From: VRUE01 sp040879985
Lineage (GTDB): Bacteria > Actinomycetota > Thermoleophilia > Solirubrobacterales > 70-9
DNA length: 64,000 nucleotides
Assembly: GCA_040879985.1 (NCBI GenBank)
Contig: JBBDJH010000009.1
Span: 54,501 to 118,500 of the forward strand
Direction: 5' to 3'
Made by a program: the position numbers and the translations under genes. Below, piece after piece: positions 58,462 to 64,000 of the stretch. How positions within the stretch are numbered: the first letter of the stretch is position 1; every line of letters begins with the position of its first letter. A model generated the notes under the pieces. That model was given only the letters and a program-made list of their open reading frames with translations, was not told the origin of the DNA and did not search any database.

Positions 58462-58684
58462 ACCGACCTCTGGGCGAGCGGGTTTCCTCCTCAGTTTCCA
58501 TGCCGCCGTCCCCCTCCTCCTCGTCATCCTCGGGGCCATGCCCGGCCGGCCAGGCGGTGGCATAGAGGCTCTGTCGCGTAGACCCGATCAGGTCTTCGGC
58601 GAGTTCGTCCTCGGTCTCCATTCCTTCGGAGGGTTCGTCGGAGGGGCGCGGTTCTTCGCCGGGATCGGCATCGAGACGCAGCAT
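58430..58684 (-). CDS. 84-residue strongly acidic protein
   Basis: Starting at the ATG at 58684, the product reads MLRLDADPGEEPRPSDEPSE and then TEDELAEDLIGSTRQSLYAT, followed by a Glu/Asp/Gly-rich tail. It overlaps the membrane-protein gene downstream. Upstream in-frame sequence to 58801 is not needed. No family known. It could be a partner that keeps the membrane protein in check. Confidence 0.5.
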   Translation of the reverse strand: MLRLDADPGEEPRPSDEPSEGMETEDELAEDLIGSTRQSLYATAWPAGHGPEDDEEEGDGGMETEEETRSPRGRCDQVLELAGR

Positions 58685-59037
58685 GAGTATCGATGCTAAG
58701 GGCGGCGTCGGACTGATCGGTGACCGACAAAACCACCCGCCGGAGCCGGAGACCGGCCCCGGCACGAGCGGGCCGAGCCGATGAGCCGCAATCGTCGGCA
58801 ATCGCCGCGCGTCCGGGCGGCTTCAGGCACTAATTCGAATTAGTTCCCGAAATGACAGATATGCCGCGATTTGGGAACTTCGGCGCAGAAGTGCCCGAAA
58901 TCAGAGGTGATGGTTTGATTCCAACAATGCCCGACATTCGGAGCCGCAATCAGCGACCATCTCGGAGTATTTAGCGACTTTCTTAGAGCCGTTAGATCGG
59001 CTGACGGCCAGCTCGACCGAGCGGAGGAATTGCAGGA
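58685..59037. other. Repeat-bearing gap between the acidic gene and the HEPN gene
   Basis: This 353-base stretch holds no convincing gene. It has two tandem members of the palindrome family (58821-58902), including the perfect ACTAATTCGAATTAGT, and A/T-richer sequence toward the HEPN start, where GGAGGAATTGCAGGA gives a ribosome site. Confidence 0.6.
58821..58902. repeat. Palindromic repeat, family copies C1 and C2 in tandem
   Basis: C1 (58821-58855) is TTCAGGCACTAATTCGAATT then AGTTCCCGAAATGAC; its middle ACTAATTCGAATTAGT is a perfect palindrome. C2 (58869-58902) is ATTTGGGAACTTCGGCGCAG then AAGTGCCCGAAATC. They share CAGATATGCC-like spacer sequence with the region of copy B. Confidence 0.65.
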
Positions 59038-59604
59038 ATGCCACAAACGGCTCGACGCCATTTCGATGACGACATCATGCGTGCTTGGGCGATGCACGAC
59101 CTCGCGCGCGAGACCGTTGCAGAGAACATCCCGCTCGCTGATGATGTCGGGCGGGTCAGCGTCGCCTTCGGAGTTGGAGCGCTAGACGCATATCTCTGCG
59201 ACGCCTTTGTTGACACCCTAGCCCGGTGCCTCAAGAGCTGTCGTCGCAACGGGCATGCCCCGCCGACTGGCTATCAGCGCCTCGAACTGCCCATCGGTCC
59301 TCTGATGACCGACTATCCGATTCGCTCGAATTGGGGACTTCGGATGGGGGCAAGGGCACTTATGGAGAAGGACAATCTTCTCCAGCTGGGACGACTCAAG
59401 GATCTGTTTAATCCTGCGCTTCCAGCAGGACAGCAGCTCTGGCCCGACCTCGCGCCGCAGTTCATAGCCCTTAACCGGAAGCGACTGACCGGCTTCCGGA
59501 GGAATGAATACTCGGCGCTAACAGGGCAGGATAAATCGAAGGGACCGAAGCGGGTGTCCTCAAATGTGATGAAGCGCATTGGCGAGATCGTGCAGAGCCC
59601 TCTC
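59038..59604 (+). pseudogene. HEPN-type gene truncated by an IS element
   Basis: A strong ribosome site precedes the ATG at 59038. The product resembles RiboL-PSP-type HEPN proteins: RVSVAFGVGALDAYLCDAFV is the first helix block and GLRMGARALMEKDNLLQLGR the second. It continues to NVMKRIGEIVQ, and relatives then have the catalytic R-x4-6-H segment. Here the frame instead runs into the IS left end and stops at 59631, with CQRHVRRP encoded by IS sequence. The RNase motif is therefore lost. Family assignment is by pattern recognition only. Confidence 0.65.
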
Positions 59605-59673
59605 TGCCAACGTCACGTGAGACGCCCATGATGCGGGAATTACTGAACCCCGAGGGCGTGATTGGAGCACGTG

Positions 59674-60147
59674 ATGTCGTTGATCAACCGAGACGAAGCC
59701 GCCGGCCGCGAAACGGAGCGAGCCGAAGGCGAGAGAAGTGAAGCGGCCGGCGGGGACGCCCCGCCGCAGCCGGTTCCCGACCCCGAGCTGACCGAGCGCC
59801 CCAAGCGTCGGTCCTTCACCGCCGAGTACAAGCTAAAGATCCTCAAGCAGGCCGACGCCTGCAAGAAGCCGGAAGAGCTCGGCGCGCTGCTGCGCCGCGA
59901 GGGCCTCTACTCCTCGCACCTCTCGAGCTGGCGTCGCCAACGCGACGCGGGCGAGCTGGGGCGAAAGCGCGGTCGCAAGGGAGCCGACCCGATCGAGACC
60001 GAGAACGCCGAGCTGCGCCGCCGTGCCGAGCGCGCCGAGGCCGAGCTGGCCAAGGCGCGCAAGGTGATCGAGGTGCAGGGAAACGTCTCCGCACTCTTGG
60101 AGGACCTACTCGGGACCGAGGGCGCAGAAGAGAGCACCGAGCGATGA
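59674..60147 (+). CDS. IS3-family transposase OrfA
   Basis: This 157-residue protein has a Pro/Glu-rich lead and an IS3 OrfA-type helix-turn-helix: KRRSFTAEYKLKILKQADAC and GLYSSHLSSWRRQRDAG. A leucine-zipper-like coiled coil follows to the end. The start could be ATG 59674 or GTG 59671. It overlaps orfB by 4 bases. Confidence 0.88.
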   Translation: MSLINRDEAAGRETERAEGERSEAAGGDAPPQPVPDPELTERPKRRSFTAEYKLKILKQADACKKPEELGALLRREGLYSSHLSSWRRQRDAGELGRKRGRKGADPIETENAELRRRAERAEAELAKARKVIEVQGNVSALLEDLLGTEGAEESTER

Positions 60148-61147
60148 TCGAGCAGACAGTCGAAGAGCTCTCGCCGATCCTCGGCACACGCCCGGCCTGT
60201 CGGGCACTGGGAGCGGCGCCGGCGACGATCTACCGTCGCCGGCGCCCGCCCGAGCCCAAGCCGAAGAAGCCGCGGCCCCGTCCGGCACGGGCGCTGAGCG
60301 AGGCCGAGCGCGCCGCCGTGTTGTCGACCCTGCACGACGAGCGCTTCCTCGACTCCTCGCCCGCCGCGGTGTGGGCGACGCTGCTCGACGAGGGCCGCTA
60401 CCTGTGCTCGGAGCGGACCATGTACCGGCTGCTCGCCGAGAGCGGCGAGTCCCGCGAGCGCCGCGACCAGCTCACCCACCCCGCCTACGCGAAGCCCGAG
60501 CTGCTCGCGACCAAGCCGAACGAGACCTGGTCGTGGGACATCTCCAAGCTGAAGGGCCCGGCGAAGTGGACCCACTACCACCTCTACGCGATCCTCGACA
60601 TCTTCAGCCGCTACGTCGTCGGCTGGACCGTGCAGCCGCGCGAGTCGGCCGCGGTGGCCGAAGCGCTGATCGCCCAGGCCTGCGAGCAGCAGTGATCCCT
60701 CGCGACCGGCTCACCCTGCACGCCGACCGCGGCACCTCGATGCGCTCCAAGCCGGTGGCTTTCCTGCTCGCCGACCTCGGCGTAACCAAGACCCACAGCC
60801 GCCCCTACACCTCGACCGACAACCCCTACTCGGAGGCCCAGTTCCGCACCCTGAAGTACCGGCCGACCTTCCCGGCGCGCTTTGACTCGATCGAGCACGC
60901 CAGGGAGTTCTGCCGCGAGTTCTTCGGCTGGTACAACCACCAGCACCGCCACTCGGGCATCGGCCTGATGACACCGGCCGCCGTCCACCATGGCCGCGCC
61001 AAGCAGGCTCACGCCGCCCGCCAGGCGGTGCTCTCAGCCGCCTACGCCGCCAACCCCGAGCGCTTCGTGCGCAAGGCGCCGAAGCCGCCCACGCTGCCTG
61101 AGGCAGCGTGGATCAACAAGCCCGACACAGAGGAGGTTGCTCACTAA
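60144..61147 (+). pseudogene. IS3-family transposase OrfB, frameshifted
   Basis: The first frame (60144-60695) has the HTH_21-like part and the DDE domain start ETWSWDISKLKG with the first Asp, and ends at CEQQ. The rest is one base out: VIPRDRLTLHADRGTS with the second Asp, then TSTDNPYSEAQFRTLKYRP with the catalytic Glu, ending in EEVAH at 61147. Loss of one G in CAGCAG(G)TG explains it; a -1 slip at CAG-CAG-TGA would also restore the frame. Probably inactive. Confidence 0.85.
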
Positions 61148-61180
61148 ATTCGACCGGCAGGTGTCTCATTTTCGTTGACA

Positions 61181-61737
61181 GGTACCGGCGATCGAGTCGG
61201 CCCCGTGTGGGGACTCTTCTTCTCAGCGCTCGATCGCCCCGAGTCCCTCTTGGAGGATCGCCTGCTCGGGCTCCTCGCCTTTGCCGAGGGCTGCGACCGG
61301 GCCCTCCGCGCTACGGCGCCACTTACGGATGAGGAGGAGAAAGCGGCTAGAAAGGCGGTCCGCGAAGCCCTCACCGACAAGCGCGTTCGCAGCATATACA
61401 GCGGGGCGATCAATCACGCCAACTCCTGGACCCTCCGTGAGCGACTCGATCATCAGATCGCGACGGCGATGGAGTCGCTCGGCGAGTTCTGGGACCTCGA
61501 CGCCGAGCTTTTCTCCGGGCAGCTCTCCGACCGCGGAACTGGATCGTCCACTGGGGCAAGAGGGGAGCGAACGTCGTCACCGACGGTCAGGGAGTGGTCG
61601 ACCTCGTTCGCGGCCTGATCGTCGTCCTCTACGTCAACATCCTTCGCCAGCTTGGACTTGATGCGGAGGCCGCCGCCGACGTGATCGCAAGCGGCTGGCG
61701 GCTCGAGCAACTGCCGCTGGTCGAGCGGCGGGGGTAG
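61181..61737 (+). pseudogene. 3' remnant of an ApeA-like HEPN gene
   Basis: Directly after the IS, an open frame gives GLFFSALDRPESLLEDRLLG and the GLLAFAEGCDRAL block seen in ApeA-type antiphage proteins. Near 61535 the frame shifts by one base. The next frame continues RNWIVHWGKRGANVVTDGQG and VVDLVRGLIVVLYVNILRQL and stops at 61737. RNWIVH is an R-x4-H HEPN RNase motif. The N-terminal half is missing. The Toprim gene starts 32 bases later, so the two were probably one operon. Confidence 0.72.
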
Positions 61738-61769
61738 CGCGCCGCCGCCGGGCGGACACCGTCCTGATC

Positions 61770-63380
61770 TTGGCGGACGAAGCCGACGAGACCGTCCGGT
61801 GCTCGCCGACGACCGACTACCCTCGGTGTGTGCTCGGCAGGGACCGCCCACCGCACTTCGATGTGTCGCCGAGCTGGCGCGACCTTTACGCCTCGGGCGC
61901 CTTCGGCCAGCGGGAGCTGATCGGCGACGGTCCGCTCTCCCGACAAGCCGACGAACGAAATGTGCGCCTGGGGATCGGCCAGAGGCCGCTCGAAAAGCTC
62001 GATCTCGAGGGTTCGCTGCAGCCGATCGCCTTTGTCGACGGCGGCTACTGGTCCGGGTTTGAGCTGCCCGCGATCCCACCGGAAGACCTCACCTTCCGCG
62101 AACAGGCAGAGGCAGTTCCGTGGAAGGACAACTACGCCTGGGAGAGCGACGGCTACTTCACCGTCTCACCGCTCTACTCGCCGTGGCAGGTTCTCTACGT
62201 CGACGACCTTGTAGGCGAGGGTAAGGCGCAGCTCGGCCTCGACGTGCTCCTGCTTCCCACCGAGGAGCGCGAAGCGGCGCTCGAGAAGATGCGCGAGTTC
62301 TACGAGCTGCAGGAGCGTGACTACCGCCAAACCGACGCTAACTGGCGTCACCTCATGAAGGTGCTCGTCGCCCTGCAGAATCACTACTGGCCGAGGGTGA
62401 GCGGTCGGGTCACCCTCCTGCCGGACCCTAACAACCGAAATGACTGGGTAGAGGCCGGTCGCGACGATGTCAGGTTCGATCCGAAAGCGGCTCTGCAGTG
62501 GCTCGGTTGCAGCAGCGAGGAGCTGACCGCGGCCTATCAGTTCCTTGTCATGCGGGGGATCGATCGGGAGCCGCGCGACGGCCTCGTGATGCTGCGCCGG
62601 GCCCGTCCGCGTCCATTTCAGATTCGCTGGCGCGGGAACCCCCGGCGCGCCCAGGACAACTTCGATGCGGCCGAAGTGCTGCGCCTCTTCCTCCTCGACC
62701 TGGGCGGAGACATTAGCCCCCCCGAGGGCGAGCTGATGGACGGTCGCCAGGCCGAACGGCGCGCTCTCTTCGATCGTGGCCCGGCCGCGATTATCGACCG
62801 CAAGGAGCTGAAGGCCGAGCTTCTCTCTGCCGAGCTCTATCCGCACGGCGTCGAGTCAATCGTCGAGGGTCCGAGCGAGATCGCGATCATCGAGACCATC
62901 GTCGGCTCGCTGCTCGGCGCCGCGGGTCTCGAGGAAACGGGCTTCTTCGACCTCGAAGGCGTGGGTGCAGCGAAGCAGGTCGCGCCGCTGGCAGAGAGCC
63001 TCGCCGCCTACGCGGTCCGCACCCTGGTCGTCGTCGACCGCGAGGGTCGAATGGGATCCTATGTCGAGCGGATGATCGTTCGGGAGGAGATCGCGGCCGA
63101 GGACGTCTGTCTTTGGGACAGCGATCTCGAGTCAGACAACTCAACTCCGGTCGAGCTGATCGAGCTCGCGGCGCAGATCGTCGCCTCGCCGCAGGAAGAC
63201 GCGCCGCCGGTCGAGCTCTCGATCACCGAGGAGGAGCTGCTCGCCGCGCAGGCAAAACGGAACCAAGGTCGATCCGCGAGAAAGCAGGCGGGGATCGCCG
63301 AGGTTCTCGTCTCCCTGGTCGAGGGTCACGAACCGCCGGCGCGCCTCCGAAAGCCCGAGCTTGCGAAGCTCTCGGCGTGA
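61770..63380 (+). CDS. Toprim-domain protein of a defence-like operon
   Basis: This 536-residue protein has an unrecognised N-terminal two thirds and a C-terminal Toprim-like (OLD-type) domain. GVESIVEGPSEIAIIETIVG gives the metal-binding Glu, LVVVDREGRM the Asp position, and CLWDSDLESDNSTPVELIEL the following acidic motif. No ATPase motif is present, so it is not a full OLD protein. The start is a TTG. It lies directly after an ApeA-like HEPN remnant and overlaps a 45-residue gene by 4 bases. A nuclease role in phage defence is a reasonable inference. Confidence 0.72.
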   Translation: MADEADETVRCSPTTDYPRCVLGRDRPPHFDVSPSWRDLYASGAFGQRELIGDGPLSRQADERNVRLGIGQRPLEKLDLEGSLQPIAFVDGGYWSGFELPAIPPEDLTFREQAEAVPWKDNYAWESDGYFTVSPLYSPWQVLYVDDLVGEGKAQLGLDVLLLPTEEREAALEKMREFYELQERDYRQTDANWRHLMKVLVALQNHYWPRVSGRVTLLPDPNNRNDWVEAGRDDVRFDPKAALQWLGCSSEELTAAYQFLVMRGIDREPRDGLVMLRRARPRPFQIRWRGNPRRAQDNFDAAEVLRLFLLDLGGDISPPEGELMDGRQAERRALFDRGPAAIIDRKELKAELLSAELYPHGVESIVEGPSEIAIIETIVGSLLGAAGLEETGFFDLEGVGAAKQVAPLAESLAAYAVRTLVVVDREGRMGSYVERMIVREEIAAEDVCLWDSDLESDNSTPVELIELAAQIVASPQEDAPPVELSITEEELLAAQAKRNQGRSARKQAGIAEVLVSLVEGHEPPARLRKPELAKLSA

Positions 63381-63514
63381 GGATCGTCGACGAATTTTTC
63401 GCCTGCGATCGAGACGAGAAGAAGATCGCCGATCTTTACGCTCGTCGTCCGATTTTGGAGTTCGTCGTCAAAAGGTTGATCGACGCGATCAATCGATCGG
63501 TTCCGGCCGGCTAG
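63377..63514 (+). CDS. 45-residue protein overlapping the Toprim gene
   Basis: A GTG at 63377 overlaps the Toprim stop as GTGA. The product reads VRIVDEFFACDRDEKKIADL and YARRPILEFVVKRLIDAINR, then SVPAG, a compact charged helical peptide. The coupled start supports translation. No family known; it could be a partner, or the C-terminal fragment of a longer protein. Confidence 0.55.
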   Translation: MRIVDEFFACDRDEKKIADLYARRPILEFVVKRLIDAINRSVPAG

Positions 63515-63873
63515 GGGCCGCCTATAAGCACCTGAGGCAGCTCAGGATCACCGAGCTCTCGTCCGATCTACTTCCCGATCGGAAGCCGACGAACACGCAA
63601 ACGATCGTTGGTCAAACCCGCAACAGCCCCTTTTCGAGATCACCCGCAATCGCGGGCAGATCGCTCCTGGGCCTTAGGGCAAGGGTACCTCGCCGCTCGC
63701 CCGCTACCTCGTCTGCGAGGCCAAATGCAAGGCGGAATCGGGCGAAATCGCTGCTAATCCGTGCGTATCCACGGCATTCTGGGAACTAGTTCCCAAAACG
63801 GAGGGGATATGCGGGGATGGTTCCATTTGGTTTCGGGCTGCCGCGCCGGAACCAACCCGCCCACGTGCAGGCG
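63515..63873. other. Gap before the right att repeat
   Basis: No convincing gene is present in these 359 bases. They hold sequence shared with the left border (GCGAAATCGCTGCTAATCC at 63742-63760, and TTGGTTTCGG at 63827), separated here by about 65 extra bases that include palindrome copy D. The right-hand 70 bases after the att repeat, to 64000, also show no gene. Confidence 0.6.
63776..63800. repeat. Palindromic repeat, family copy D
   Basis: ATTCTGGGAACTAGTTCCCA contains the perfect palindrome TGGGAACTAGTTCCCA. It matches the GGGAACT/AGTTCCC ends of copies A and C1 but lacks the GAAATC tail. It lies within a 65-base insert relative to the left border. Confidence 0.6.
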
Positions 63874-63929
63874 ATTCGCGAAAAAGCGGCTGATCGGATT
63901 CGAACCGACGACCTTCTGCATGGCAATTA
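63874..63929 (-). repeat. Right att-like direct repeat (tRNA-Gly(GCC) 3' half)
   Basis: Identical over 56 bases to 53628-53683, with weaker similarity continuing leftward (CCAACCCGCCCACGTGCAGG). Again only the tRNA 3' half is present; the minus-strand sequence before TTGCCATG is unrelated to a tRNA 5' half. The intact tRNA-Gly should therefore lie beyond the right edge of the window. Confidence 0.82.
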
Positions 63930-64000
63930 CGCCAGCTTCGGGCGTATGTCCGTGGTCACGCAAAACTGTCGCTCCGTGATCACCGAAACGTGTAGGTCCA

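Larger units (their letters stand above)
59605..61180 (+). mobile_element. IS3-family insertion sequence
   Basis: Left end TGCCAACGTCACGTGAGACG pairs as an imperfect terminal repeat with the right end, which inward reads TGTCAACGAAAATGAGACAC. The element is 1576 bp, with orfA and orfB overlapping by 4 bases in the IS3 style. No target duplication is evident: CTCTC lies left and GGTAC right. With different genes on either side, this suggests that the insertion was followed by a deletion. orfB carries a frameshift. Confidence 0.85.

Noticed and set aside
53684..63873. An integrase or excisionase gene inside the island
   Set aside because: None of the reading frames shows tyrosine- or serine-recombinase motifs; the only recombinase is the IS3 transposase.
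63874..63929. An intact tRNA-Gly gene at the right border (and at 53628)
   Set aside because: Only the anticodon-loop 3' side and T arm are present; the sequence upstream does not form acceptor 5' and D arms in either copy.

Overview
The window is high-GC chromosomal DNA from an actinobacterium, most likely of class Thermoleophilia (Solirubrobacterales-like). That placement is an inference from base composition, from gene-order habits (tightly packed operons with 4-base ATGA/GTGA/TTGA stop-start overlaps), and from gene content such as short FtsK/RodZ/RecA neighbours, excalibur and DUF7218-like small proteins, and a c-di-GMP-riboswitch-controlled secreted protein. No rRNA and no CRISPR array was seen.

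Positions 1-31300 are a core-genome block, almost all on the minus strand. Read in the direction of transcription it holds a membrane protein, thrS, infC, rpmI-rplT, a SpoU RNA methylase, pheS-pheT, an arginine block (argC-argJ-argB-argD, two small unknowns, argG), then envelope, division and DNA-maintenance genes (coiled-coil lytic protein, ftsK, rodZ-like, cinA, recA, rny), then miaB-miaA and dapF-dapL. Three plus-strand genes interrupt the pattern: an epimerase, a metallo-hydrolase, and a wecB-type UDP-GlcNAc 2-epimerase that sits inside the normally contiguous infC-rpmI-rplT operon. Long perfect inverted repeats mark gene ends in this block. Two of them share a core and show compensatory changes. 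A different palindrome has been inserted in frame into a membrane-protein gene.

Positions 31300-39270 are mixed small genes: a cupin protein, an excalibur protein, tRNA-Val and tRNA-Cys, a VapBC-like pair, a VIT-family transporter, and an HD-GYP membrane protein divergent from a c-di-GMP-I riboswitch that precedes a secreted protein. A decayed flavoprotein monooxygenase follows. Positions 39280-45240 form a B12 unit: a cobalamin riboswitch, btuF-btuC-btuD transporter genes, then cobO-cobU-cobT-cobS for adenosylation and nucleotide-loop assembly. This looks like corrinoid uptake plus salvage.

Positions 45250-53510 are accessory: gene fragments, an AbiEi/AbiEii pair with a palindromic operator, an XRE regulator/FAD monooxygenase pair, a frameshifted DCC-family gene, and a LuxR regulator followed by a cupin-monooxygenase pair.

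Positions 53628-63929 lie between two identical 56-bp repeats that carry the 3' half of a tRNA-Gly(GCC), so they look like attachment sites of a 10.2-kb island. Inside are a stacked three-gene cluster ending in a DUF433 protein, a second AbiE-like pair, an Mrr-like nuclease, an acidic-protein/membrane-protein pair, a HEPN gene cut by an IS3-family element, the frameshifted 3' remnant of an ApeA-like HEPN gene, and a Toprim-domain protein with a 45-residue overlapping partner. It reads as a defence or toxin-antitoxin island in partial decay. No integrase is visible, and the intact tRNA-Gly must lie outside the window.
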